From an uncultured Clostridia bacterium (GTDB lineage Bacteria > Bacillota > Clostridia > Oscillospirales > Acutalibacteraceae): 37,476 nt of DNA. Positions 23,327-31,836 of the stretch are shown here, piece after piece. Position 1 is the first letter of the stretch; each line of letters begins with the position of its first letter. The stretch is from NCBI GenBank assembly GCA_944380885.1, contig CALWIZ010000027.1, forward strand, positions 1 through 37,476, in the 5' to 3' direction. The translations under genes were made by a program, and so were the position numbers. The notes below the pieces were generated by a model. The model saw only the letters and a program-made list of their open reading frames with translations, searched no databases and had not been told where the DNA came from.

Positions 23327-24491
23327 TCTTTGCGCCGATATAGGCTACCGCAGCATTTTTCACGAGGGTGAGGAGCTTTGCGGCGACCATGTTGATGTCA
23401 TAGAGCAGGAGGACGGCTCGACAGTCGTTGTTCTCGCTGACGGACTCGGAAGCGGCGTAAAGGCAAGTATTCTCTCAACCCTGACCTCCAAAATAATTTC
23501 CACAATGATAGCGGCAGGGCTGTCACTTGAGGACTGTGTGCACACTATAGCCGAGACACTGCCGGTATGCTCGGTAAGAAAGGTTGCCTATTCCACCTTT
23601 ACCATAATACGTATAGTGAACAGCAACGAAGCCGAGCTTATACAGTACGATAACCCGACAGTTATACTCCTTCGCGACGGAGAGGAATACGACTACCCGA
23701 AAACAGAGGTAACTATTGAGGGTAAAAAGATATTCCAGTCGAGAATACGTCTTAAAGAGGACGATGTTTTCATTCTTATGAGCGATGGCTGTCCTCATGC
23801 CGGAATAGGCACAGAATACAATTTCGGCTGGGAACGCAGCGACATAGTAGAGTTTATGAAGACATTTTACTCGGTAGGCTACACCGCCAAAACGCTCTCG
23901 ACGATACTCATTGACGAATGTAACCGTCTTTACGGCGGAAAGCCGGGAGATGACGCCACCGCCTGTGTAATACGCATAAGAAAGCGGGAGCCTATGAATC
24001 TGCTTTTCGGTCCTCCGTCAAACAGAGACGACTGCAACAAAATGATGTCGCTTTTCTTTTCAAAGGAGGGAAAACACATCATATGCGGAGGTACCACCTC
24101 CACAATAGCAGCCCAGTACCTCGGAAAGCCGCTTAAGCCTAAGCTGGAATTTATAGACAAAGACGTTCCGCCGATAGCCGAACTTGAGGGTGTTGACCTT
24201 GTGACCGAAGGCGTCATAACCATAAACAAGGTGCTTTCATATGCGAAGGATTACCTTAAAGAAAACGAATCCTATTCACAATGGGGCGTAAAAAGAGACG
24301 GCGCCTCGCTTATATGCCGTATGCTCTTTGAGGAAGCGACAGATATAAATTTCTTTGTCGGAAGAGCGGTCAATCCCGCACACCAGAACCCTGACCTTCC
24401 GATAAATTTCAATATCAAAATGCAGCTGGTAACAGAGCTGTCTGAATGCCTTAAAAAAATGGGCAAGCGCATAAAAGTAAGTTATTTTTAA
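23319..24491 (+). CDS. SpoIIE/PP2C-type Ser/Thr phosphatase with novel C-terminal domain
   Basis: A 390-aa protein. Residues 1-222 form a SpoIIE-like PP2C domain with metal-binding acidic residues Asp23 (GDH), Asp41 (ADGLGSG), Asp156 (MSDG) and Asp211-212 (PGDDATACVI). Residues about 225-390 are a separate domain I cannot name, with RDDCNKMMSLFFS, HIICGGTTSTIAAQYLGK and VDLVTEGVITINK. It is translated with an 8-nt overlap from the hydS-like gene, whose AAGGAG provides the ribosome binding site. Association of phosphatases with group C hydrogenases is known from comparative genomics, so it is the probable output of H2 sensing. The dephosphorylated target is unknown. Confidence 0.88.
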   Translation: MNNLCADIGYRSIFHEGEELCGDHVDVIEQEDGSTVVVLADGLGSGVKASILSTLTSKIISTMIAAGLSLEDCVHTIAETLPVCSVRKVAYSTFTIIRIVNSNEAELIQYDNPTVILLRDGEEYDYPKTEVTIEGKKIFQSRIRLKEDDVFILMSDGCPHAGIGTEYNFGWERSDIVEFMKTFYSVGYTAKTLSTILIDECNRLYGGKPGDDATACVIRIRKREPMNLLFGPPSNRDDCNKMMSLFFSKEGKHIICGGTTSTIAAQYLGKPLKPKLEFIDKDVPPIAELEGVDLVTEGVITINKVLSYAKDYLKENESYSQWGVKRDGASLICRMLFEEATDINFFVGRAVNPAHQNPDLPINFNIKMQLVTELSECLKKMGKRIKVSYF

Positions 24492-24536
24492 AATGACCGC
24501 CGCGGGGGTTTAAAGCGGCAGACAAGGAGAAAAACT

Positions 24537-25961
24537 TTGAGAAAATTTGATACAAAAGTTCAGCATCTTAAATACAAGGTACTGCGCGAGGTTGCGCGTG
24601 AGGCGTGGAAAGGAACGCTTATGCAGAATATGCTTGACATTCCTAAAGCCATAGTTCCCGGCACCGAGCCTACAATGCGCTGCTGTGTTTACAAAGAGCG
24701 CGCTATTTTAGGAGAGCGCGTAAAAATTGCTATGGGCGGCGATAAAAGCAATCCTAATGTAATTGAGGTAATAGAAATAGCCTGCGACGAATGTCCTATG
24801 GGCGGTTATAATGTCACAGAGGCATGCCGCGGCTGTCTGGCACATCGCTGCGAAGATGTTTGCCGTAAAGGAGCCATAACATTTGATCATCATCAAAAAG
24901 CGCACATTGACAAAACAAAGTGCGTCGAATGCGGTCAGTGCGCTACGGTATGTCCTTACAGCGCAATTATGAATTTCAAGCGTCCATGCATAAGCGCCTG
25001 CAAAGTCAAAGCTATCTCTATGACAGATGATACAAAGGCAGCCTGCATAGACAACGATAAATGTATTTCCTGCGGTGCCTGCGTATATCAATGTCCTTTC
25101 GGCGCGATTACAGATAAATCCTTTATACTTGATGCCATTGAAATGCTCAAAAACAAGGATAACAAGGTATTTGCCGTTGTGGCGCCGTCAATTTCAAGTC
25201 AGTTTACCTACGCAAAGCTCGGTCAGGTAATTGCCGGAATAAAAGCGCTCGGTTTTCATACGGTAGTTGAGGCGGCTCTCGGCGCGGATATGGTAGCATA
25301 CGCTGAATCGGGAGAACTTGCCGAAAAAGGATTTCTTACAAGCTCCTGCTGTCCCGCATTTGTAAGCTACATTCAAAAGCAATTTCCTCAGCTTGCGGAC
25401 AATATATCACACAATCTCTCCCCCGCTGCCACAATTTCAAAGTACATAAAAGAGCACGAGCCGGATGCAAAAGTTATATTCATAGGACCCTGCACCGCGA
25501 AGAAAATGGAGTTCCAGAAGGAAGAGGTGCGCCCGTACATCGACTGCGTGCTCACCTTTGAGGAGCTTCAGGCGCTGTTTGACAGCCGTGACCTTGAAAT
25601 TATGGATATGCACGAGGACATACTTGACAATGCCTCTTACTTTGGCAGAATTTTTGCGCGCTGCGGCGGTCTTGCTGACGCTGTGGCGGAAGGTCTCAAG
25701 GAACGCGGCATAACTGACTTTGAGCTTAAAGCCTGTTCCTGCGACGGTATAGAGGAATGCCGCATTGCTTTGCTTAAAAAGAGTAAAAACGCGCTTGATG
25801 CCAACTTTATTGAAGGTATGGCATGTGTAGGAGGCTGCATAGGCGGCGCCGGCTGTCTTACGCACGGCGCGAAAAACAAATCAGAGGTAGACAAGTACGG
25901 AAAAGAAGCATTTGAAAAAACCATTACTGACGCTATAAGCCAGCTCGGAAAAGTAAAATAA
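24537..25961 (+). CDS. Group B monomeric [FeFe] hydrogenase
   Basis: A 474-aa iron-only hydrogenase. A Cys-rich N-terminal segment (Cys83, 86, 97, 100, 105, 109) precedes 2[4Fe-4S] ferredoxin motifs (Cys129, 132, 135, 139 and Cys176, 179, 182, 186). The H-cluster motifs are complete: LTSSCCPAF (267-275), FIGPCTAKKMEF (315-326) and EGMACVGGCIGG (426-437). It should catalyse reversible H2 formation with reduced ferredoxin. It corresponds to HydA2-like enzymes of Ruminococcus. The start is a TTG (24537) placed 7 nt after AAGGAG, with no better ATG nearby. It is last in the rex operon, 45 nt after the phosphatase; maturases HydEFG are not in the window. Confidence 0.92.
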   Translation: MRKFDTKVQHLKYKVLREVAREAWKGTLMQNMLDIPKAIVPGTEPTMRCCVYKERAILGERVKIAMGGDKSNPNVIEVIEIACDECPMGGYNVTEACRGCLAHRCEDVCRKGAITFDHHQKAHIDKTKCVECGQCATVCPYSAIMNFKRPCISACKVKAISMTDDTKAACIDNDKCISCGACVYQCPFGAITDKSFILDAIEMLKNKDNKVFAVVAPSISSQFTYAKLGQVIAGIKALGFHTVVEAALGADMVAYAESGELAEKGFLTSSCCPAFVSYIQKQFPQLADNISHNLSPAATISKYIKEHEPDAKVIFIGPCTAKKMEFQKEEVRPYIDCVLTFEELQALFDSRDLEIMDMHEDILDNASYFGRIFARCGGLADAVAEGLKERGITDFELKACSCDGIEECRIALLKKSKNALDANFIEGMACVGGCIGGAGCLTHGAKNKSEVDKYGKEAFEKTITDAISQLGKVK

Positions 25962-25968
25962 GCGTTAA

Positions 25969-25998
25969 AAACCGGACCTGATTATTCAAGTCCGGTTT
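25969..25998. terminator. Terminator of the rex operon, bidirectional
   Basis: A 9-bp stem (25969-25977 with 25990-25998) is followed by GTTTTTATT on the plus strand. It overlaps the last codons of the converging EamA gene. Confidence 0.88.
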
Positions 25999-26861
25999 GT
26001 TTTTATTCTTACTTCATTTAAAAGCGTAAAACCGAGAATCATCAACCCGCCTACCGTCTGAAGCGGTGTTATGCTTTCCCCGAGCACGGTGACAGACATT
26101 ACAACGGCGACAAGAGGGTCAATATAGCTGAGTACCGCGGCCTGCTGACCGGTTATTCCTGTAATGGAAGAAAAATAAAGACAGTAAGTGATACCGGTAT
26201 GGAACAATCCGACCGTAAGTAAGTTCATTGTTCCTGATATATCAAGCGACAGCAAATTAAAACCGCCCGTAACTGCCGTGTAAGGCAAAAGCACAGCCGC
26301 AGCCGCGACAAACTGTATAAATGTGCGGTTTATACCGTCAACCGTTTTAATACGCTTATTGAGAAGTATTACAGCTGCGTAAAACACCGCAGCCGAAAGT
26401 CCTAATGCTATTCCTTTTAAGTCACCGTCACCACTTATACCTCCTACACCGGTAATCATTATAACTCCCGTCGTTGACATGGCAAAACAGATTATCTGCT
26501 TCGCGGTAAGTCTTTCATGAAAAAGAAAAGGAGATACTGCTGTTACTATTACCGGCGCAAAATAATAGCTGAGAGTCGCGATTGAGACCGAAGTAAATCT
26601 ATATGACTCAAACAACAGTATCCAGTTGATTCCCATAGCGGCGCCCGAAACAAGTATAATCGGCAGTTCTGACCGTATGTTTTTAAAAACAATACGTTTT
26701 TTTGTAACTGCAAGATATGCGCCTGTAAGCATTGCAGCAAGAACGGCGCGGTAAAGCGCGATTTCAGCCGAAGAAAGCGGAATGTTTCTTACAAATACCG
26801 GCAATGTGCCGAATATCGTCATTGATATAGCCATCAGAATTTTCGGGTGGCTGTGCCGCAT
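25986..26861 (-). CDS. EamA-family (DMT superfamily) transporter
   Basis: A 291-aa integral membrane protein with about ten hydrophobic helices arranged as two EamA repeats (first half to about residue 140, second half from about 150). The segments PIILVSGAAMGINWILLFESY and SYIDPLVAVVMSVTVLGESI are typical of the drug/metabolite transporter superfamily, which exports amino acids or metabolites. The substrate cannot be predicted. The ATG follows TGGAGG. It is a single-gene unit that converges on the rex operon. Confidence 0.9.
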   Translation of the reverse strand: MRHSHPKILMAISMTIFGTLPVFVRNIPLSSAEIALYRAVLAAMLTGAYLAVTKKRIVFKNIRSELPIILVSGAAMGINWILLFESYRFTSVSIATLSYYFAPVIVTAVSPFLFHERLTAKQIICFAMSTTGVIMITGVGGISGDGDLKGIALGLSAAVFYAAVILLNKRIKTVDGINRTFIQFVAAAAVLLPYTAVTGGFNLLSLDISGTMNLLTVGLFHTGITYCLYFSSITGITGQQAAVLSYIDPLVAVVMSVTVLGESITPLQTVGGLMILGFTLLNEVRIKTNRT

Positions 26862-26891
26862 TATTTATTCCTCCATAAAGCAAACATCTTA

Positions 26892-26914
26892 AAACCCGCC
26901 TTGAAGGCGGGTTT
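26892..26914 (-). terminator. Terminator of gltA
   Basis: A perfect 9-bp stem (26892-26900 with 26906-26914) with a 5-nt loop; on the minus strand it ends in TTTTAAG. It directly abuts the 24-nt repeat copy B. Confidence 0.8.
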
Positions 26915-26938
26915 CAGTATGTCGATAAACCTCAAATT
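26915..26938 (-). repeat. 24-nt 3'-UTR repeat, copy B
   Basis: Identical over 24 nt to 14697-14720 in the opposite orientation. It lies 35 nt past the gltA stop and touches the terminator hairpin without a gap. Confidence 0.75.
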
Positions 26939-26973
26939 TTAATTTTCCGCGGCAAAGAACCGCATTTTGTTTT

Positions 26974-28350
26974 TCATCTGTCTGACATTTTAATATAATC
27001 ACGCTGAGGACTTACACTCATATAAGCAGGTCTTATTATCTTACCGGCGTTTATAAGCTCCTCTATGCGGTGAGCGCTCCAGCCCGCGATACGCGCTATG
27101 GCAAAAAGCGGGGTGAAAAGCTCGTGCGGAAGCCCCAGCATATCGTAAACAAATCCGCTGTAAAAGTCAACATTTATGCTGACTCCCTTATACATCTTTC
27201 GCTCTTTCGCGATTATCTGCGGAGCCAGATTTTCAACCAGACTGTAAAGCCTGTACTCCCTGTCAAGTCCTTTTTCATCTGAGAGGCTCTTGACAAAGCT
27301 CTTGAATATCAGGGCGCGGGGGTCAGATACCGAATAGACCGCATGACCGATACCGTAAATAAGTCCCGCCTTATCAAAGGTTTCCTTATGAAGTATCTTT
27401 TTAATATAATCGGCTACCTCTTCCTCATCGTCCCAGTCTTTAACATTTGCCTTTATATCGTTGAACATAGCGCAAACCTTGATATTAGCGCCGCCGTGCT
27501 TCGGTCCTTTGAGCGAACCGAGCGCCGCAGCGACAGCCGAATAGGTATCCGTTCCGGATGATGAGACAACATGGGTGGTGAATGTAGAGTTATTTCCTCC
27601 CCCGTGTTCGGCGTGAAGCACAAGCGCCATATCAAGCACCTTTGCCTCAAGGGGAGTGTACTTGCCGTCAAGCCTCAGCATATAGAGTATATTTTCCGCC
27701 GTGGAAAGCTCCGGACGCGGCTCGTGTATAAAGAAACTGTTGCTTCCCTTTATGTAATAATCATAAGAATGATAGCCGTATACAGAAAGCTGCGGAAATC
27801 TTGCTATAAGCTGAAGGCACTGGCGCAGTACGTTGGATATATCCGTATTGTCCGGATCACTGTCATATGAATAAAGGGTAAGAACACTTCTTGCGAGAGA
27901 GTTCATCATATCAGTAGAGGGTGCTTTCATTATTATATCACGCACAAAAGTACCCGGGAGCGCACGGTAGGAAGTAAGCACACCGTTAAACTCTTTAAGC
28001 TGTTCCTCGGTAGGCAGCTCACCAAAAAGCAGAAGATACACTATCTCCTCAAATCCGAAACGCTTGTCATTTATAAAACCTTTTACAAGGTCTTCAACGT
28101 CATAGCCCCTGTAATAAAGATGTCCCGGACAAGGTACCTCCTCGCCGTCCACAACCTTTTTGGAAACTATCTCCGAAATTTCGGTAAGACCGGTAAGGAC
28201 ACCCTTTCCATTAAGATCGCGAAGGCCGCGGTTGACTTTGTGTTCTATATAAAGCTGCGGTTCTATACGGCAATTTGTGGTGCAGTATTCGGTATATTTG
28301 AGTATTTCCGAAGTAATCGCATTATACTCATTGTTCATTCTCCCGCTCAT
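26974..28350 (-). CDS. gltA: Citrate synthase
   Basis: A 458-aa citrate synthase condensing oxaloacetate and acetyl-CoA. Catalytic features are visible: LVLHAEHGGGNNSTF (His), GLIYGIGHAVYSVSDPRA (His) and INVDFYSGFVYDMLGLP (Asp). An N-terminal extension of about 60 residues relative to short forms is typical of clostridial enzymes that feed glutamate synthesis through a partial TCA pathway. 2-Methylcitrate synthase activity cannot be excluded, but no prp genes are present. The start at 28350 has a modest AAGAGTG ribosome binding site; a second ATG five codons on is possible. It is monocistronic, with the 24-nt repeat and terminator behind it. Confidence 0.94.
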   Translation of the reverse strand: MSGRMNNEYNAITSEILKYTEYCTTNCRIEPQLYIEHKVNRGLRDLNGKGVLTGLTEISEIVSKKVVDGEEVPCPGHLYYRGYDVEDLVKGFINDKRFGFEEIVYLLLFGELPTEEQLKEFNGVLTSYRALPGTFVRDIIMKAPSTDMMNSLARSVLTLYSYDSDPDNTDISNVLRQCLQLIARFPQLSVYGYHSYDYYIKGSNSFFIHEPRPELSTAENILYMLRLDGKYTPLEAKVLDMALVLHAEHGGGNNSTFTTHVVSSSGTDTYSAVAAALGSLKGPKHGGANIKVCAMFNDIKANVKDWDDEEEVADYIKKILHKETFDKAGLIYGIGHAVYSVSDPRALIFKSFVKSLSDEKGLDREYRLYSLVENLAPQIIAKERKMYKGVSINVDFYSGFVYDMLGLPHELFTPLFAIARIAGWSAHRIEELINAGKIIRPAYMSVSPQRDYIKMSDR

Positions 28351-28447
28351 TTTATCACTCTTTTCATTTTTTATTAATATTATTTTACCAAAAAAAGCAT
28401 ATGATTTTTTTAACTGTATGTTAATTTTACTTATTATAAAAATGTTA

Positions 28448-28487
28448 ATCCGTACAGGACAGGTGTTTTGAACGGTCCTGTACGGAT
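28448..28487 (-). terminator. Terminator of the mutS2 operon
   Basis: A perfect 13-bp stem (28448-28460 with 28475-28487) with a 14-nt loop lies 5 nt past the mutS2 stop. On the minus strand it is followed by TAACATTTTTA. Confidence 0.85.
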
Positions 28488-28491
28488 CTAT

Positions 28492-30882
28492 TTATTCCTT
28501 TATCTCTGCTATCGTAACACCGGTTTCACCCTCGCCGAAGGTGCCTGTACGGTACGAATTGATATTTTTATGACCGCGCAGGTGCGCCTGAACTGCTTTT
28601 CTGAGTACTCCGGTACCTTTTCCGTGTATTATCGTGATAGTATTTATACCGGAAAGCACCGCGTTATCGATGTACTTGTCAAGCTCCATTATCGCCTCGT
28701 CCGATGCCATTCCCCGCAGGTCAACCTCGCCTGATACAGAGCGCTGTCCCCTTGAGACAAGCCCAGATACCTTTCTGGTTTTCTTGAACTCGGTAGTCTG
28801 GCTGTTTTTCGATTTAAGCCTTAAATTTTCAAAATCAGTCCACATCTTTATCGAACCAGCCATAACATAAGCGCGCTTTTCGGCAGGCTTTACGTCTATT
28901 ACCGTAGCGTCTCGGTTTATATCGGCAACAAGAACTATATCTCCCTTGTTCACAGCTGTCACCGCTGTGCCCGAAGCCGTGCGCTTCATAACCGGGTCAG
29001 CGCTTTTTTCAAGCTCATCAAGTGTCTTTTTGTAATCGGTTCTCGCCTTTTCCGCCAGCTTTGCGGCGTTTTCGGCGTTGAGCTGCTTTTTCATTTCCTC
29101 AAGCTCGTTTAAAAGCTGTGAAGACTTATATCTTGCGTTCTCAATAATCCGGTCGGCGTTTTCGCGGGTCTTTTCCATCAGCTTCTGCTGCTTTATGTCA
29201 AACTCGTGCTCACGCTGCTCGGCCTTTCTTTTCGCCTCGTCAAGCCTGTGCCGCAGCTCCTGCGCCTTGGCGTGCTCCTCCTCGGCAAGTTTCCTCGCTT
29301 TTTCAAGCGACTCAACCACCCGCTCAAACCGCATATCGTTATCCGAAACCTGTTCTTTCGCGTTTTCGATGATACTTTCATCAAGTCCCAGCCGCTTCGA
29401 TATGGCAAAGGCATTTGAGCGCCCCGGCATACCTATAATCAGCCTGTATGTCGGTTTAAGAGTAGCAACGTCAAACTCGCAGCAGGCGTTTTCTACCCTG
29501 TCGTTATCAATAGCATATGATTTTAGCTCGGCGTAATGTGTAGTCGCTACCGTTTTCGCACCATATGCCGCGAGCCTTATAAGTATCGCCTTTGCCAGCG
29601 CCGCGCCCTCTATCGGGTCGGTACCGGCGCACAGCTCATCAAACAGCACAAGAGAATCATCATCCGCCTGCTCGGTTATGAAAATTATATTGACCATATG
29701 AGACGAAAACGTGGATAGTGACTGTTCGATACTCTGCTCATCGCCTATGTCGGCAAAAATTTTTCCGTAAACGGCTATTTTGCTGCCGTCGTCCGCCGGA
29801 ATCATAAGTCCGCACATAGTCATCAGCGTAAGCAGACCGACCGTTTTAAGCGTAACGGTTTTACCGCCGGTATTCGGTCCTGTAATAATCAGCGTGTCAT
29901 ATTCCTTTCCGAGCTCAACCGTGACAGGCACAACACTTTTATAGTTTATAAGCGGGTGACGGGCACGCTTTAAAAACGTATGTCCGTCTTTATTTATTTC
30001 GGGCATACTCGCTTTCATCTTATACGCGAGCTTCGCTTTCGCGAAAACAAGGTCAAGCTCGCAAAGCGCCTGATATGAATAAATGATACTGTCCGCAAAG
30101 CTGCCGGCCTCGGCTGAAAGTTCGGCTAAAATACGCTCTATTTCCTCCGCCTCGCGAAGTCTCAATACCCTTATCTCGTTGTTGGTCTCCACTACGGTCA
30201 TAGGCTCTATAAAAACTGTGGAGCCTGTAGCCGAAGTATCGTGCACTATACCGCTTATCTGTCCCTTATGCTCTGCTTTGAGCGGTACGACAAATCTTCC
30301 GTCTCGCTGGGTAATAATCGCTTCCTGCAAATATTTCGCACTCGGTCCTCTTACTATCCTCTCAAGACTTTCACGGATTTTGGCGGATTTTGCGGAAATT
30401 TTACGCCTTATATCGTAAAGCGCCGGAGAAGCGTTGTCATTAAGCTCCTCCTCTGACTTTATGGCAAAAGTGATTTTTTCTTCTAAATATTTGTTCGGTA
30501 CAAGCGCACCGAACAGCTCCTCAAGCGAGGTTTTCTGAACGCCCGAACAGTTTTCCCGCCAGCCTTTAACCGAACGTATAACCCTCAGCGTCTCGGCGAT
30601 ATCAAGCAGCTCCGGAATGGAAAGCACCGCCGAAGCCTCCGCCCTGCGGAGCGATGACGAGACATTGCATGCCGCTCCGAATGACGGCGCTGAATACCTT
30701 GCCATGAACATATACGCGTCGCCCGTGTTGGCAAGCAGTTTCTTTACCTCGTCAATACGGGTTTCAGGCAGAGTTCCCCGCGCGGCTTCCGCCGTATCCG
30801 CAAGAGAAGCCTCGCCGGCTAACATTTCAAGTATTTTATCAAGCTCGAGGGTTTTCAAATATCTTCCGATATTATAATCCAT
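28492..30882 (-). CDS. mutS2: Endonuclease MutS2
   Basis: A 796-aa protein of normal length. The MutS-type ATPase core has Walker A GPNTGGKT, the DELCAGTDP segment (Walker B and D-loop) and TTHYAELK. A long charged coiled coil follows (about 520-640). The C-terminal Smr domain starts near residue 720 with VDLRGMASDEAIMELDKYID and IIHGKGTGVLRK. It lacks the mismatch-recognition domain of MutS1. MutS2 suppresses homologous recombination or rescues collided ribosomes, depending on species. The gene follows recO with a 3-nt gap and is the last gene of the leftward run. Confidence 0.96.
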   Translation of the reverse strand: MDYNIGRYLKTLELDKILEMLAGEASLADTAEAARGTLPETRIDEVKKLLANTGDAYMFMARYSAPSFGAACNVSSSLRRAEASAVLSIPELLDIAETLRVIRSVKGWRENCSGVQKTSLEELFGALVPNKYLEEKITFAIKSEEELNDNASPALYDIRRKISAKSAKIRESLERIVRGPSAKYLQEAIITQRDGRFVVPLKAEHKGQISGIVHDTSATGSTVFIEPMTVVETNNEIRVLRLREAEEIERILAELSAEAGSFADSIIYSYQALCELDLVFAKAKLAYKMKASMPEINKDGHTFLKRARHPLINYKSVVPVTVELGKEYDTLIITGPNTGGKTVTLKTVGLLTLMTMCGLMIPADDGSKIAVYGKIFADIGDEQSIEQSLSTFSSHMVNIIFITEQADDDSLVLFDELCAGTDPIEGAALAKAILIRLAAYGAKTVATTHYAELKSYAIDNDRVENACCEFDVATLKPTYRLIIGMPGRSNAFAISKRLGLDESIIENAKEQVSDNDMRFERVVESLEKARKLAEEEHAKAQELRHRLDEAKRKAEQREHEFDIKQQKLMEKTRENADRIIENARYKSSQLLNELEEMKKQLNAENAAKLAEKARTDYKKTLDELEKSADPVMKRTASGTAVTAVNKGDIVLVADINRDATVIDVKPAEKRAYVMAGSIKMWTDFENLRLKSKNSQTTEFKKTRKVSGLVSRGQRSVSGEVDLRGMASDEAIMELDKYIDNAVLSGINTITIIHGKGTGVLRKAVQAHLRGHKNINSYRTGTFGEGETGVTIAEIKE

Positions 30883-30885
30883 TTT

Positions 30886-31644
30886 TTACTCCTTAATGCT
30901 GTTGTAAAACTCAAGTGTGGCAAACCTGTGCTCGGTCTGGTGAGTTATATATTCGCCCGTAATATCAGAAAGCCGTCTCGCGCTGTCATCCGGCACTGTA
31001 AAAGCATACAGCTTTGAAAACTCAGAATAGATAATATGCCGCATAGCCGTAAGGACAGTTCTGTCCACCGCGGCGGTTTTCCGACCTGCGGGCAGGCAAT
31101 TCCCGCAGAAAAGAGTCCCCTCCGCTATATCAAAATACATTATACCGTCCTCAAATTTTCCGCAGCCAGAGCATGCTATAAGGTCAGGCATAAATCCGGC
31201 GACCGACGCTGCGCGCAGCTCGGTTATTGCTTTAATAAGCGGCGGAAAACGCTTTTCCTTTGTGAGAAAATGCAGGGAATTGAGTATAAGGCGAAGAAAT
31301 TCACCGTCCGCCACACCCGAAGACACAAGCACGCTGCTTAACTCACAGAAATACTGCGCAAGAGCCAGCACGGCGATATCGCTTCCCGCTCCGAAAAAAA
31401 TCCTTATCGGGGATGCTTCCCTAACCCTGTAAGCGTCCTGCTTTTTAACAAGCGTAAAGCTCGAATATGTAAGCAGCGATGTAGCCGCTCCTTTTTTCGA
31501 TTTTATGGATTTAGCGCCCGGCGCAAAGGCACGGATTATCCCGTAATCACGCGTAAAGAGAGTAACCAGACGGTCACTCTCTCCCACGTTCATTTCCTTT
31601 ATTACCAAAGCCTCTGTTGTAAAGCGCGTCTCTGTTTCCTTCAC
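30886..31644 (-). CDS. recO: DNA repair protein RecO
   Basis: A 252-aa RecO. The N-terminal OB fold includes TEALVIKEMNVGESDRLVTL and the basic loop APGAKSIKSKKG. A zinc site is formed by CSGC and CGNC (about residues 158-181). It loads RecA onto SSB-coated DNA together with RecR. The start is a GTG (31642-31644) with AAGGAG about 10 nt upstream; the start lies inside the yqzL-like ORF, so the two genes overlap by 71 nt in different frames. Confidence 0.94.
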   Translation of the reverse strand: MKETETRFTTEALVIKEMNVGESDRLVTLFTRDYGIIRAFAPGAKSIKSKKGAATSLLTYSSFTLVKKQDAYRVREASPIRIFFGAGSDIAVLALAQYFCELSSVLVSSGVADGEFLRLILNSLHFLTKEKRFPPLIKAITELRAASVAGFMPDLIACSGCGKFEDGIMYFDIAEGTLFCGNCLPAGRKTAAVDRTVLTAMRHIIYSEFSKLYAFTVPDDSARRLSDITGEYITHQTEHRFATLEFYNSIKE

Positions 31645-31738
31645 TTATTTCGTGCTCCTTGCGCGAATTGACAAAAGACAGATAGTCGTTGACACTTCCG
31701 CTTTTTATAAATTTTTCCCACGTTTTTTCAATTTCCAT
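31574..31738 (-). CDS. yqzL: YqzL-like small protein
   Basis: A 54-codon ORF. MEIEKTWEKFIKSGSVNDYL fits the YqzL pattern of W-x2-F, a small Gly-containing turn and YL. It sits between era and recO, the same place as yqzL in Bacillus. The ATG (31736-31738) has an AGGCGG ribosome binding site 7 nt upstream. The final 24 codons overlap recO out of frame and form a charged tail absent from typical YqzL (about 45 residues). Function is unknown even in Bacillus. The call rests on synteny and the N-terminal pattern. Confidence 0.65.
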   Translation of the reverse strand: MEIEKTWEKFIKSGSVNDYLSFVNSRKEHEISEGNRDALYNRGFGNKGNERGRE

Positions 31739-31749
31739 TTCTTTTACCG

Positions 31750-31805
31750 CCTGTCATAAAAGATAACATTAAAAGTGTTTGCCCGCAGGCTTCTTTTATG
31801 ATAGG
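31750..31805. repeat. Long-arm inverted repeat between era and yqzL
   Basis: 14-nt arms (31750-31763 and 31792-31805) match at 13 of 14 positions and enclose 28 nt. There is no T tract on either strand, so it may be an RNA-processing or attenuation structure within the operon. Confidence 0.55.
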
Positions 31806-31836
31806 AAATAAAAGTAAAGTAAATTTTATAAATTTT

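Noticed and set aside
25437..25924. Minus-strand frames of 142 and 95 codons
   Set aside because: They are antisense to the group B hydrogenase and have no ribosome binding site.
29078..29536. 152-codon Ser-rich plus-strand frame
   Set aside because: It is antisense to the Lys/Glu-rich coiled coil of mutS2, which produces Ser/Phe-rich shadow frames.
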